Shown in pieces: positions 27,117 to 36,222 of a stretch of 51,577 bases of DNA; the stretch's first letter is position 1, and the number at the start of each line of letters is the position of its first letter. The notes beneath the pieces are model-generated. The model saw only the letters and a program-made list of their open reading frames with translations, searched no databases and was not told the origin of the DNA. Source of the stretch: Nevskia soli (GTDB lineage Bacteria; Pseudomonadota; Gammaproteobacteria; Nevskiales; Nevskiaceae). The stretch spans positions 1 to 51,577 of the forward strand of contig JAMFRN010000244.1 in NCBI GenBank assembly GCA_026224805.1. Reading direction: 5' to 3'. The position numbers and the translations under genes were made by a program.

Positions 27117-27155
27117 CCGGATCTTCGGATCCGGTTAATGCCTCGGAATCGAGGC
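27117..27155 (+). promoter_or_regulatory. twin hairpins between mlaE and mlaD
   Basis: Hairpin 1 (27117-27134) is a 7-bp stem CCGGATC/GATCCGG closed by the very stable loop TTCG. Hairpin 2 (27140-27155) is GCCTCG/CGAGGC with loop GAAT. They lie in the only sizeable gap inside mlaFED and end 22 bases before the mlaD ATG. They could adjust mlaFE versus mlaDCB mRNA levels; no U-tract makes a terminator unlikely. Confidence 0.65.
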
Positions 27156-27177
27156 GGAGAGTTGAGGATTCGGGTTT

Positions 27178-27705
27178 ATGCAATCGAGAGCACTGGAAAT
27201 ACTCGTCGGATTTTTCGTCTGCCTCGGCGTGGCGGCGATCTTCCTGCTGACCTTCCGCGTGGCCAGCCTGGATACGGTGGGCACCGGCAGCAACAACTAC
27301 AAGGTCACCGCCCGGTTCGATACCATCGGCGGCCTGGCCATGGGCGCTTCGGTGAGGATGGCCGGCGTCAAAATCGGGCGGGTCAAGGGCATCAGCATCG
27401 ACCCCACCAGCTTTCAGGCGGTGACCACCCTTGAAATCGAGGGCAGCCAGTCCAATATTCCCCAGGATTCAACCGCCAAGATCCTGACTTCCGGCCTGCT
27501 CGGCGAGCAGTATGTCGGTCTGGAACCCGGTGGTGACGACAAGCCGTTGAAGAACGGGGACGAGATCAAGTTCACCCAGTCGGCCTTTGTGCTGGAGAAC
27601 CTGATCGGCCAGTTCCTGACTTCGATGACGCAGAAGGACAACAACAGCTCGCAGTCCCAGAATGCCGCGCAGCCGGCGCCGGCAGCGGCGCCGAAATCAA
27701 AGTAA
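27178..27705 (+). CDS. mlaD: MCE-domain protein MlaD
   Basis: 175 residues. One N-terminal membrane helix (about 9-28) and a single MCE domain (YKVTARFDTIGGLAMGASVR, RMAGVKIGRVKGI) that forms the hexameric lipid tunnel. The hydrophobic pore-loop segment TQSAFVLENLIGQFLT follows, and the end is a short polar Gln/Ala/Pro tail. It fits the E. coli length of 183. The start is an ATG at 27178 after GAGG. Confidence 0.95.
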   Translation: MQSRALEILVGFFVCLGVAAIFLLTFRVASLDTVGTGSNNYKVTARFDTIGGLAMGASVRMAGVKIGRVKGISIDPTSFQAVTTLEIEGSQSNIPQDSTAKILTSGLLGEQYVGLEPGGDDKPLKNGDEIKFTQSAFVLENLIGQFLTSMTQKDNNSSQSQNAAQPAPAAAPKSK

Positions 27706-27718
27706 GGAGTCGTCACCC

Positions 27719-28384
27719 ATGATCAAGTTTCTGACCCGCCCCGTTGTGGCCCTGGCCCTGGCAGTCACGGTGTCCATGGGCATGTCCGCCGCCCGGGCGG
27801 ATACGGCGCCGGCCCAGGCTCCGGACGTGGCGCTGAAAACCACCACCGACCAGATCCGCGGCATGATCAAGGACCACTACGCCGAGTACAAGGCCGACCA
27901 GCCCAAGTTCTACCAGGCGGTGAACGATGTAGTGGTGCCGCGCTTCGACGTGCCGGGCATCGCCAAGCTGGTGCTGGGCGCCAACTACAGGACTGCCACG
28001 CCGGACCAGCGCACGCGCTTCGCCACGGCATTCAAGGACATGCTGGTGCACAGCTACGCCAATGCCATGCTGGACAACTACAAGTCGGCCACCATCAACT
28101 GGATGCCGCCGCGCCTGGCGCCCAATGCCACGGACGCGGCGGTCAACACCTCGCTGTCGCGCGACAATGGGCAGTCCTACGCCATCGGTTTCCGGGTGCA
28201 CGTGGTCGACGGCGACTGGAAGATCTACGACATTACCGTCGAAAACGTGTCGCTGGTGCTGAATTTCCGGACCCAGCTCAATTCCGAGATCAAGCGCACC
28301 AGCCTTGACGACGTGATCTCGCGGATGCAGAACGGGCAGTTCAAGTCCGATTCGAGCAGCAACTCGCAGCAGAAAGCCAACTGA
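27719..28384 (+). CDS. mlaC: periplasmic phospholipid-binding protein MlaC
   Basis: 221 residues. A signal peptide ending SAARA is followed by the MlaC/Ttg2 fold (IRGMIKDHYAEYKADQPKFY, VVVPRFDVPGIAKLVLGANY). MlaC ferries phospholipid between MlaA at the outer membrane and MlaFEDB. The ATG at 27719 has a good ribosome-binding site, AAGGAGT, 13 bases after the mlaD stop. An upstream in-frame start at 27662 overlaps mlaD and would hide the signal peptide. Confidence 0.94.
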   Translation: MIKFLTRPVVALALAVTVSMGMSAARADTAPAQAPDVALKTTTDQIRGMIKDHYAEYKADQPKFYQAVNDVVVPRFDVPGIAKLVLGANYRTATPDQRTRFATAFKDMLVHSYANAMLDNYKSATINWMPPRLAPNATDAAVNTSLSRDNGQSYAIGFRVHVVDGDWKIYDITVENVSLVLNFRTQLNSEIKRTSLDDVISRMQNGQFKSDSSSNSQQKAN

Positions 28385-28414
28385 GCGGCCAGTGAGCCGC
28401 CAGGGAAATTTGCA

Positions 28415-28681
28415 GTGAACACGGCCCAGGGAACTCTTCAAGGCGAACTGAGCTTCGCGCGGGTGCCGCAATTGCTGGCACAGGCGGAAGCGCTGGGCGC
28501 GACGGGAGTGCTGGACCTGAGCGGCATCAGCAAGGCCGATAGCGCCGGCTTGGCCCTGCTGCTGGAAGTGAGCCGGCGCAGCAAGGCCAAGGGCCGGCAA
28601 TTGAGCATCCGCGGCGCCAACGGGCAGATCACCCAGCTCGCCAGGTTCTTCGGCCTCGACCAAATTTTGCGTTTCGAATAA
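28415..28681 (+). CDS. mlaB: STAS-domain protein MlaB
   Basis: 88 residues, a single STAS domain with the core ALGATGVLDLSGISKADSAG, including the D-S-A-G motif expected at the MlaF interface. MlaB stabilises the transporter ATPase. It starts with GTG at 28415, 30 bases after mlaC. Confidence 0.92.
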   Translation: MNTAQGTLQGELSFARVPQLLAQAEALGATGVLDLSGISKADSAGLALLLEVSRRSKAKGRQLSIRGANGQITQLARFFGLDQILRFE

Positions 28682-28694
28682 ACAGGGAGCCTGT

Positions 28695-29480
28695 ATGGGC
28701 AGATTGCAACGTTGCTGCTCCATCGCCGCCGCCGTACTGCTGGCCAGCTGCGCCCACCACCCGGCGGACGATCCGTCCGATCCGCTCGAACCGGTCAACC
28801 GGGCGATGTGGACCTTCAACTCCAAGGCCGATCAGTACGTGCTCAAGCCGGCAGCCAAGGGCTATGTCGCCGTTACCCCGGGCTTGGCACGCGAAGGCGT
28901 CACCAATTTCTTCTCCAACCTGATCTACCCGACCACCATCGTCAACGATTTCTTCCAGGCCAAGTTCACCCAAGGCGCCGCCGACACCGGGCGCTTCGTG
29001 GTCAACAGCATCTGGGGTATCGGCGGACTGGTCGATGTCGGCACCCGCGTCGGCCTGGTCAAGCACGACGAGGACTTCGGCCAGACGCTGGGCTACTGGG
29101 GCATGGGTGAAGGCTGGTACCTGATGATTCCGTTCCTCGGGCCCAGCGACAACCGCGATCTGCTCGGCAGGGGTGTGGACATGTTCAGCAATCCCACCTA
29201 TTACCTGCCGGGACGCTACGACCTGCCGCACTATCTCGCCACCTACGTCCTCGACAGCGTCAATCGCCGCGCCAACGCGCTGCCCTCGGACAGCCTGCTG
29301 GAATCGCAGTTCGATACCTACCTGTTCGTTCGCACCGCCTATCTGCAGCATCGCCAGGCGCTGGTCTACGACGGCAATCCGCCTCCCGACGACCTGGGCC
29401 TGAGCGACTACGGCGACGACAGCTCCACGCCGTCGGCCACGCCGGGCAATCCGGCTCAGCCGCCGCCGAAGACCAAGTAG
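28695..29480 (+). CDS. mlaA: outer-membrane lipoprotein MlaA (VacJ)
   Basis: 261 residues. The lipobox LLASC gives an acylated C19, and the body carries the VacJ signature DPLEPVNRAMWTFN with the ring-forming helices and DNRDLLGRGVDMF. MlaA removes mislocalised phospholipid from the outer leaflet and hands it to MlaC. In E. coli it is unlinked to mlaFEDCB; here it directly follows mlaB by 13 bases, so the whole pathway may be one transcript. The C-terminus has a Pro/Ser tail. Confidence 0.95.
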   Translation: MGRLQRCCSIAAAVLLASCAHHPADDPSDPLEPVNRAMWTFNSKADQYVLKPAAKGYVAVTPGLAREGVTNFFSNLIYPTTIVNDFFQAKFTQGAADTGRFVVNSIWGIGGLVDVGTRVGLVKHDEDFGQTLGYWGMGEGWYLMIPFLGPSDNRDLLGRGVDMFSNPTYYLPGRYDLPHYLATYVLDSVNRRANALPSDSLLESQFDTYLFVRTAYLQHRQALVYDGNPPPDDLGLSDYGDDSSTPSATPGNPAQPPPKTK

Positions 29481-29490
29481 GGATCGAGAG

Positions 29491-29523
29491 CCGGCCCCTC
29501 GCGCCCATTGGGCGGGGGGGCCG
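29491..29523. terminator. GC-rich hairpin between convergent mlaA and coaD
   Basis: CGGCCCCTCGCGCCCA folds on TGGGCGGGGGGGCCG with small mismatches around a very short loop, 10 bases after the mlaA stop and facing the coaD stop at 29557. No U-tract is present, so it is a likely 3'-end structure and a possible terminator only. Confidence 0.5.
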
Positions 29524-29556
29524 ATGCTGCGGCGGCTTGAGCGGTTCCGCCGCGGA

Positions 29557-30045
29557 TTACTTCTTGCGCCCGAAGCGCTCCAGCAGCAGCGGCATCACCG
29601 CCTTGGGCACCAGCTTCTTCACCGGCGCCCCCAGACTGGCCAGCTCGCGCACCAGGCTTGAGGACAGGTGCGCGAACTGCGGCGAGGGCGCCAGCAACAC
29701 CGTATCCAGCTCCGGGTACAGGTCGCGATTCATCACCGCCATCTGCTTTTCGTAGTCGACGTCGCCGACGGTGCGCACACCGCGCACCAGCACGGTGACG
29801 CCATGCTCGCGGGCGAAATCCACCACCAAGCCGGTGAAGCCGATCACCTCGACGTTACCGAGATCCTGCACCGAGGCCTGGATCAGCGCAATGCGCTCGT
29901 CGATGGTGAACTTGGGGTTCTTGGTGATATTGAGGCCGACCGCGACGATCAGCCTGGGGAACATGCGCGAGGCGCGGTGGATGATGTCGTTGTGGCCCAG
30001 CGTGATCGGATCGAAGGTACCCGAATAGGCGGCGATGACGCTCAA
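29557..30045 (-). CDS. coaD: pantetheine-phosphate adenylyltransferase
   Basis: 162 residues, standard length. Fourth step of coenzyme A synthesis: 4'-phosphopantetheine plus ATP to dephospho-CoA. The nucleotidyltransferase motif TLGHND (H18 in SGTFDPITLGH) and the LSSSLVREL form of ISSTxVR are present. It follows rsmD by 16 bases, a frequent pairing. Confidence 0.96.
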   Translation of the reverse strand: MSVIAAYSGTFDPITLGHNDIIHRASRMFPRLIVAVGLNITKNPKFTIDERIALIQASVQDLGNVEVIGFTGLVVDFAREHGVTVLVRGVRTVGDVDYEKQMAVMNRDLYPELDTVLLAPSPQFAHLSSSLVRELASLGAPVKKLVPKAVMPLLLERFGRKK

Positions 30046-30061
30046 GTTGTTCTCCCTTGCT

Positions 30062-30637
30062 TCAGGTCCCGGCGGCTGCGGCGTTGAAAACGGCGAGCCC
30101 GTAGCTTACCTGACCGGCGTTCTTTTCCTTCAACAGGCTGTAGCCCGGCGGCAGCTCGGGCGGCTGTCCCTGCGGCCACTCCAGATACACGCGGTGCATG
30201 CCCTTCAACACCCGCGGCAGGGCCGCCAGCGCCGGCGCCAGCAGCCCGGCGCCGTAAGGCGGATCGAGGAACACCACGTCATAACGGCTCGCCGTGTTGC
30301 GCAGCCACGACAGGCCGTCGCCCGGCACGATTTCGGCGCGGTCGCCGGCGGCGAGCTTGAGGGCGGCGGCACGCAGCCCCGCTGCCTGCTGCGTACCCTG
30401 CTCGATGAAGCTGGTGCGGGCAGCGCCGCGCGACAGGGCCTCGAAGCCGAGCGCGCCGCTACCGGCGAACAGGTCCAGGCAAGTGGCACCGGCGATCAGC
30501 GGCGACAGCCAGTCGAACAGCGTCTGCCGCACCCGGTCCGGCGTGGGCCGCACACCGGCGTCGGCATCGAATTCGATCAGCCGGCTGCGCCATTCGCCGC
30601 CGATGATGCGCAAGGTGCCCAGCGCGCGCCGGCTCAT
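30062..30637 (-). CDS. rsmD: 16S rRNA (guanine966-N2)-methyltransferase RsmD
   Basis: 191 residues. SAM-binding CLDLFAGSGALGFEALSRGA and the catalytic DPPY motif in VVFLDPPYGAG are intact. It methylates G966 of 16S rRNA in the 30S subunit. Its ATG overlaps the stop of the upstream membrane protein (ATGA), so it belongs to the tldD-containing operon and pairs with coaD. Confidence 0.95.
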   Translation of the reverse strand: MSRRALGTLRIIGGEWRSRLIEFDADAGVRPTPDRVRQTLFDWLSPLIAGATCLDLFAGSGALGFEALSRGAARTSFIEQGTQQAAGLRAAALKLAAGDRAEIVPGDGLSWLRNTASRYDVVFLDPPYGAGLLAPALAALPRVLKGMHRVYLEWPQGQPPELPPGYSLLKEKNAGQVSYGLAVFNAAAAGT

Positions 30638-31164
30638 GGAGTCTTGGGCAGTTTTGCCGGCGCGCCGCCGTTCAGCTTCACGGCCGGAGCCGCCTGCTGG
30701 AACAGGATAGGGTGCTCACTGGCGATGCGCCGCGGCAGAACCACCGCAGTGCCCAGCAATACCGCCGCGCCGACCATGGCGGCGATGGCCGACTGGCGCG
30801 CCCGCCGCGCCTGCCTGCGCTTGGCTTCGCCGCGCACGATGCGCATGTCATGGAACAGGCGCATCTGCGGCATCGGGTATTGCGGCGCGGCGTCGATACG
30901 GCGGCCAAGTCGCAACCAGTAGATGGCGAGCAGGCCCAGCAAGACGGCACTGCAGTAAAGCGCATGGGTAAAGTTGTCGATCACTTCGAAGGTCGATTCC
31001 TTCAACTGTTCCGTCGTATCCACTGACAGGTTGTCGAGGTGACCCTGAAACCACCAGGCGAGAGTCAACAGCAGCCCTATCCCGACCGGTGCCAGCAACA
31101 GCAGCTTGCGGCGTGCGGCGGGATCGGCTTGGTGAACGGCCGGGCCTGCCTCCGCCTCAGACAT
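30634..31164 (-). CDS. unknown inner-membrane protein
   Basis: 176 residues. Three hydrophobic segments are visible (about 20-38, 68-85 and 127-145) with a strongly basic cytoplasmic stretch ([13 protein letters not shown]) before the third, and a polar C-terminus rich in Ala/Pro. I recognise no family. It overlaps tldD by eight bases and rsmD by four, so it is firmly embedded in that operon, at the place where yjgA/pmbA genes often lie in other Gammaproteobacteria. Confidence 0.8.
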   Translation of the reverse strand: MSEAEAGPAVHQADPAARRKLLLLAPVGIGLLLTLAWWFQGHLDNLSVDTTEQLKESTFEVIDNFTHALYCSAVLLGLLAIYWLRLGRRIDAAPQYPMPQMRLFHDMRIVRGEAKRRQARRARQSAIAAMVGAAVLLGTAVVLPRRIASEHPILFQQAAPAVKLNGGAPAKLPKTP

Positions 31165-32599
31165 GCGTGCCGCCCACGGTCATCGCGTCGATCTTCAGGG
31201 TCGGCTGGCCCACGCCCACCGGCACGCTCTGCCCATCCTTGCCGCAGACGCCGATGCCGCTGTCGAGCTTCATGTCGGTGCCCAGCATCGACACCCGCGA
31301 CAGCGACTCCGGGCCGTTGCCGGTGAGGGTAGCGCCCTTCACCGGGCGGGTCACCTTGCCGTCCTCGATCAGGTAGGCCTCGCTGGCCGAGAAGACGTAG
31401 TTGCCGTTGGTGATGTCGACCTGGCCGCCGGCGAAGTTGACCGCGTAGAGGCCCTTCTTCACCGAGCGGATGATCTCCTCAGGATCGTGCGGACCGGCCA
31501 GCAGGTAGGTGTTGGTCATGCGCGGCATCGGCAGGTGGGCGAAGGATTCGCGGCGGCCGTTGCCGGTGGGCTGCATGCCCATCAGGCGCGCGTTGAGCTT
31601 GTCCTGGATATAACCCTTGAGGATGCCGTTCTCGATCAGGGTGGTGCACTGGGTCGGCGTGCCCTCGTCGTCGAGGGTCAGCGAGCCGCGGCGGTTCGGC
31701 AGGGTGCCGTCGTCAACCACGGTGCACAGCGGGCTGGCCACCTTCTGGCCGATGCGGCCGGAATAGGCCGAGGTGCCCTTGCGGTTGAAATCGCCTTCCA
31801 GGCCGTGGCCCACCGCCTCGTGCAGCATCACGCCGGGCCAGCCCGGGCCCAGCACCACCGGCATCGAGCCGGCCGGCGCGGCAATCGCCGAGAGCAGGGT
31901 GATGGCCTGGCGCACCGCTTCCCGCGCATACTGCTCGGCGGTATCGCCGCCGAAGAAATCGGCGTAAGCGCCGCGGCCGCCACCGCCGGTGCTGGACTGC
32001 TCGCGGCGGCCCTTGTCCTCCGCGATCACCGAAACATTCAGGCGCACCAGCGGCCGCACATCGGCGGCCAGGGTGCCGTCGGTGGCGGCCACCAGCACCA
32101 CTTCATGGCTGCCGGCCAGCGTCACCATCACCTGGGTGACGCGCGCATCGGCGGCGCGTGCCGCGGCGTCGGCGCGCTTGAGCAGGTCGAGCTTCTTCTC
32201 CACCGGCCAGGAATCGAGCGGATTGGCCGCGCCGTACAGGGCCGGCGTGGCCGTGGCCTGCTTCACCGCCAGGCTGCCGCTCTGGCCCTGGCGGACGATA
32301 GCGCCGGCGGCGCCGGCGGCATCGGTCAGCGCCGGCAGCGCGATCTCGTCGGAATAGGCGAAGCCCTGCTTCTCGCCGGCCATGGCGCGCACGCCCACGC
32401 CCTGCTCGGTGTGGTGGCTGCCCTGCTTGACGATGCCGTCTTCGAAGAACCAGCTCTCCGTCACCGCATGCTGGAAGTACAACTCGGCGGCATCGACACC
32501 GGGCTTCATCAGGCCGCCGAGCACGCGCTGGATGCGCGACTCGTCGAGTTCGGCCGGCGCCAGCAGGGTGCGGCGGGCTAGGTCTAGGGATTGGCTCAT
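31157..32599 (-). CDS. tldD: metalloprotease TldD
   Basis: 480 residues, normal for TldD. The zinc-binding motif is H260-E-A-V-G-H in [15 protein letters not shown]. TldD works with TldE (PmbA) in processing peptides such as microcins and in degrading CcdA; no tldE is in this window. It lies in the conserved series maf-rng-yhdP-nitrilase-tldD, but a 155-base gap with a perfect inverted repeat separates it from the nitrilase-family gene, so it may have its own promoter. Confidence 0.95.
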   Translation of the reverse strand: MSQSLDLARRTLLAPAELDESRIQRVLGGLMKPGVDAAELYFQHAVTESWFFEDGIVKQGSHHTEQGVGVRAMAGEKQGFAYSDEIALPALTDAAGAAGAIVRQGQSGSLAVKQATATPALYGAANPLDSWPVEKKLDLLKRADAAARAADARVTQVMVTLAGSHEVVLVAATDGTLAADVRPLVRLNVSVIAEDKGRREQSSTGGGGRGAYADFFGGDTAEQYAREAVRQAITLLSAIAAPAGSMPVVLGPGWPGVMLHEAVGHGLEGDFNRKGTSAYSGRIGQKVASPLCTVVDDGTLPNRRGSLTLDDEGTPTQCTTLIENGILKGYIQDKLNARLMGMQPTGNGRRESFAHLPMPRMTNTYLLAGPHDPEEIIRSVKKGLYAVNFAGGQVDITNGNYVFSASEAYLIEDGKVTRPVKGATLTGNGPESLSRVSMLGTDMKLDSGIGVCGKDGQSVPVGVGQPTLKIDAMTVGGTHV

Positions 32600-32654
32600 A
32601 GGGGAATTATGGGGGAAAAGCGGGCGCTTCCAAGATTATGGGCATTATGGGCCC

Positions 32655-32741
32655 GTAGGATGTGCTGAGCGTAGCGAAGCGCATCGTTTACCGCGATACG
32701 GTACTCGATTGATGCGCTTCGCTACGCTCAGCACATCCTAC
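32655..32741. repeat. perfect 31-bp inverted repeat
   Basis: GTAGGATGTGCTGAGCGTAG... (32655-32685) and its exact reverse complement (32711-32741) flank a 25-bp spacer. Each arm is itself partly self-complementary (GAGCGTAGCGAAGCGC). One arm, with five extra flanking bases, recurs at 45816-45851. It is a REP-like dispersed intergenic repeat in paired form, placed between tldD and the nitrilase-family gene. Confidence 0.9.
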
Positions 32742-32754
32742 TCCGACAGGAGAA

Positions 32755-33606
32755 TCAGACGCCCATGCGGCGGTGACTCAACGCCGGGAAACTGCTGCGC
32801 ACCTGCTCCAGCCGCTGGCGCGGCAGCGGCGCCCCCACCACGCCGTCGCCGTCCGCCTGCTGCGCCAGGATCTCGCCCCAGGGGTCGAGGATTAGGCTGT
32901 GCCCGTGGGTGGAGCGGCCGCCCGCATGGGTGCCGTGCTGGCCGGGGGCGATAAGGAAGCACTGGTTCTCGATGGCGCGGGCGCGCAGCAGGGGTTCCCA
33001 GTGGGCCTGACCGGTACGGGCGGTGAAAGCCGCCGGCACACACAGGACTTCCGCGCCCTGCGCCGCCAGCGCCCGGTACAGCTCGGGAAAACGCAGGTCG
33101 TAGCAGACGCTCAGGCCGAGGCGCCCAATGGGCGTGGGCACCACCACCGGATTCAACTCGCCGCGGGCGATGGTGGCGGACTCGCGATAGCGTTCCCCGC
33201 CCGGCACCTCGACATCGAACATGTGGATCTTGTCGTAACGCGCGGCGCGCCGGCCTTGTGCGTCATACACCAGGCAGGCGGCGTAGACCTTGTCGGCGTC
33301 GCCGGGCACCGCCAGCGGCACGGTGCCGGCGACGATCCAAAGCTTCAACTCGCGCGCCGTGGCGGCAAGGAACTCCTGGATCGGGCCCTGCCCGTCGGCT
33401 TCCGCGATGGCCAGCTTGTCGCGCTCCTTCGCGCCCATGAAGGCGAAGTTCTCGGGCAGCACCGCCAGCGCGACGCCGGCGGCCGCGGCCTGGCGCAGCA
33501 GCCGCCCGGCGGTGGCGAGATTGGCGTCGCGGTCGGCGACGGAACTGAGCTGGATGGCGGCGGCAATCGGCGCCGCGGAATCGATTATTTTGGGCATGTC
33601 GGTCAT
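32755..33606 (-). CDS. carbon-nitrogen hydrolase (Nit1-like)
   Basis: 283 residues. The nitrilase-superfamily triad is E52 (LPENFAFMG), K126 (RYDKIHMFDV) and C168 (SVCYDLRFPELYRAL). This branch groups with Nit1/deaminated-glutathione amidase and YbeM-like enzymes, so repair of deaminated glutathione is the likely reaction; this is inferred from subfamily motifs. It starts nine bases after the yhdP stop and belongs to the same operon. Confidence 0.9.
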   Translation of the reverse strand: MTDMPKIIDSAAPIAAAIQLSSVADRDANLATAGRLLRQAAAAGVALAVLPENFAFMGAKERDKLAIAEADGQGPIQEFLAATARELKLWIVAGTVPLAVPGDADKVYAACLVYDAQGRRAARYDKIHMFDVEVPGGERYRESATIARGELNPVVVPTPIGRLGLSVCYDLRFPELYRALAAQGAEVLCVPAAFTARTGQAHWEPLLRARAIENQCFLIAPGQHGTHAGGRSTHGHSLILDPWGEILAQQADGDGVVGAPLPRQRLEQVRSSFPALSHRRMGV

Positions 33607-33615
33607 GGGGTAATC

Positions 33616-36090
33616 CTACTGGTCATCCTGCGGCGCCACCGGCGGCGGTTGCGTCGCCGCACCTGGGGCAGGCGTTACCGCCGGCGCGGGCGGCTGATCG
33701 CGCGGCATGTCCTTGTTGTCGCCGCCCTTGACCTGCGGATTGTCCCAGCTGCCGGTGACGCGGTAACTGAACTGGCTGAGCGTGCTGAACGGCTTGTTGA
33801 ACACCTGCTGCGCGATCAGGGCGACGCCGCCGGCGATCGGATTGACCAGGGTGGCGCCGACGATCACCTCGGTCGACAGGTCGGGGTGAACGGTGATTTT
33901 CTGGTCGTAGTCGCGCGCGGCGAGGCCGATGCGGCCGTTGATTTCCATCCTCATCGAGGGCGACACCAGCTGCAGATCGCTGCTCTGGGCCTGGCCGTCG
34001 GCCAGCTTGAAGCTGCCGATGAGGGTGTCGAAACCCAGCCCCTTCGACACCACGTCGTGGAAATCGAAAGTCAGGCGCCGCGGCAGGGCATACAGATTGA
34101 GCAGGCCGAGCACGCGCCCGGCGCCCGGCTTGACCGTCTTCAGCGTGCCCTTCTCCACCACCAGCGACACCGTGCCGCGCGCCTGCGCCAGGTCGAGCCC
34201 GGCGGGATCCTGCGGCCAGATCAGGGTGCCGGAGAAGCGGGCTTTTTTGGCGTCCATGGTCTCGGCATAGCCGAAGGCCTGCAGCACATTGCCCAGATCG
34301 CGCGCGTCGAACTCGAACGACAGGTCGCCGTAGGAGCTGCCGTTGCGGCGCAGCCAGGTGCCGCGCGTGTTGGTCTGCAGCTGGCCGCCTTCGAGCTTGA
34401 GCTGATCCAGGTTCTGACCGCCATCGGCGCGCGAGGTAAGCAGGGTGAAGTGCCCGAGATCGGCGCTGCCGAGCTTGAGCGAATCGCAGCTCAGATCGAG
34501 CAGCGGCGACTGGGTGGGATCGAACGGCGCTCCCTGCGCATCGTCCCCGCCCGCCGGCGACATATCGGTCAGTGGCTGCACCTGCAGCCGCTGCAGGCGC
34601 GCCTGCAAGCGTCCGCCGTTGGCGCGGCTGAAGTCGATGCGCCCCTGCGCAGCGGGGCCATCGAGCTGCACGCTCCAGCCGCCGGGAACCGGGCCGCCCT
34701 GCAGATGCGCCTGCAGCAGCGCTGCGCCGCGGTATACCAGCCGCTGCGGTGTCAGGTCGAAGCCGCGCACTGCGAGGCCGTCGGCGGGGGCTTGCGGCGA
34801 TGACTTGGCCGATGCCACGTCCGCGGCATCGATCGAGCTGAACAGGTCCATCCATGGGCCGACTTCCAGCAGCGCCGGCGTGCCGGAAACGAACAGGCCT
34901 TCGCCGTCGCCGCGCGGCATAACGCCCGGGCCCAGACGCACTTCGATGCCGCGCGTACGCAGCGCGTCGCCCGGCGGCTTCGCCACTCGGGCAAAACGCA
35001 AGCCCACGCCGAAGCGATCGCCGCCGTCGATGCGTATCCGCAGGGCATCGGCATCACTGGTTTTGGCGGCGCCGCCTTCCCCCACCGTCACCGTCACCGG
35101 CATGCTGTCGCCGGCACTTTTGGCCACCGGCTGCGGCAGCCGCGTGGCGACGCCACGCAGGTCGCTGCTCAGGGTAAGCTGGCCGCTGTGCGGCCCGCCG
35201 AAGGGCAGCCGCGCGGCGATGTGGGCGGTGCCGCTGAGCTGTTGCCGCAGCCAGTCCGGTGTGTAGGCCGCGAACAGGCCATCGGCCAGTTGCACCGGCG
35301 CATCGGTCTGCACCAGCAGCACGCCATCCGGGTTGTCCGGCTCGCCGCGAATGGTGGCATTGAGCGTAGAGCCGTAAAGCTGTCCGCTCAGGCCGTCGCT
35401 GGTCACGCCGTTATCACCGAAGACCAGGCTGCCGCGCAGGCCGGTGATCGGCGGATCGAGGCCGCGCACCTTGATCGTGCCGCCGTCGAAGCGCGCCGTG
35501 CCGGCAACATGCAGCGGCGGCTCGCCGTCGTCCAGCGGAACCTCCAGGTGCAGGTTGACCGCCGCCGGGCCGGCGGCGTCGGTCTGGGTCAGCAGGCTGT
35601 CCAGCTTCTTGCTGATCGGACTGTTGCGCAGCAGATCGTAGTAACGCGCGGCGTCGCCGTGGGTGCTGCCGTCGACGGTCAGGCGCGCCTTGCGAAAGTC
35701 CGGAATCTGCGCCTCGATATGGTCGACGGCATTGCCGCTGATCTGCGCGCCGCTGGAGCTGATGGCCAGGCCGTGACCGCGAAAATGCAGCTGGGCCTGC
35801 AGCTTCTCCGCCTGCGGCCAGCCCGGCGAATAAGCCAGGGTGCCGTCGGCTACGGTCAGGTCGAGTATCCAGTGTCCGCTGGGCTTTTCGACGAAGGGAT
35901 AGTCGGCCAGCGGCCCGTCGAGCTGCAGATGGCCCTGCGACACATGCCCATGCAACAGGGAGCGATTGAGCCAGTCGCGCGCGCCGGCGCCCCAGCCTTT
36001 CGGCATCCAGGGCTTCAGCGCCACCGGATCCTCCACGGCGAAATCGGCGGTGAGCTGCAACACCGGCGAAGCATCGGCCTGGCTCGGCAA
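33616..36090 (-). CDS. yhdP: YhdP family protein, C-terminal fragment
   Basis: 824 residues from a TTG at 36090, the first possible start after the amber codon at 36223-36225; no ribosome-binding site is evident. It holds the AsmA-like repeats and the conserved C-terminal region (FDFHDVVSKGLGFDTLIGSF, TVHPDLSTEVIVGATLVNPI) with a Pro/Ala tail. In an intact gene this portion would be periplasmic, following the N-terminal membrane anchor. Alone it has no signal sequence and would not be exported. Confidence 0.75.
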   Translation of the reverse strand: MPSQADASPVLQLTADFAVEDPVALKPWMPKGWGAGARDWLNRSLLHGHVSQGHLQLDGPLADYPFVEKPSGHWILDLTVADGTLAYSPGWPQAEKLQAQLHFRGHGLAISSSGAQISGNAVDHIEAQIPDFRKARLTVDGSTHGDAARYYDLLRNSPISKKLDSLLTQTDAAGPAAVNLHLEVPLDDGEPPLHVAGTARFDGGTIKVRGLDPPITGLRGSLVFGDNGVTSDGLSGQLYGSTLNATIRGEPDNPDGVLLVQTDAPVQLADGLFAAYTPDWLRQQLSGTAHIAARLPFGGPHSGQLTLSSDLRGVATRLPQPVAKSAGDSMPVTVTVGEGGAAKTSDADALRIRIDGGDRFGVGLRFARVAKPPGDALRTRGIEVRLGPGVMPRGDGEGLFVSGTPALLEVGPWMDLFSSIDAADVASAKSSPQAPADGLAVRGFDLTPQRLVYRGAALLQAHLQGGPVPGGWSVQLDGPAAQGRIDFSRANGGRLQARLQRLQVQPLTDMSPAGGDDAQGAPFDPTQSPLLDLSCDSLKLGSADLGHFTLLTSRADGGQNLDQLKLEGGQLQTNTRGTWLRRNGSSYGDLSFEFDARDLGNVLQAFGYAETMDAKKARFSGTLIWPQDPAGLDLAQARGTVSLVVEKGTLKTVKPGAGRVLGLLNLYALPRRLTFDFHDVVSKGLGFDTLIGSFKLADGQAQSSDLQLVSPSMRMEINGRIGLAARDYDQKITVHPDLSTEVIVGATLVNPIAGGVALIAQQVFNKPFSTLSQFSYRVTGSWDNPQVKGGDNKDMPRDQPPAPAVTPAPGAATQPPPVAPQDDQ

Positions 36091-36222
36091 TAGCAGGCTG
36101 AGCTGGCCATGGCCGCTACTGCCGAGCAGCTTCCAGTCGAACGGCTGCGCGCCGATGCGCCAGCCGGCGGGATCGCGCTTCCAGGTGAAGTCGCCGCTGA
36201 GCGATGCAACCGGCAGCGGCTG

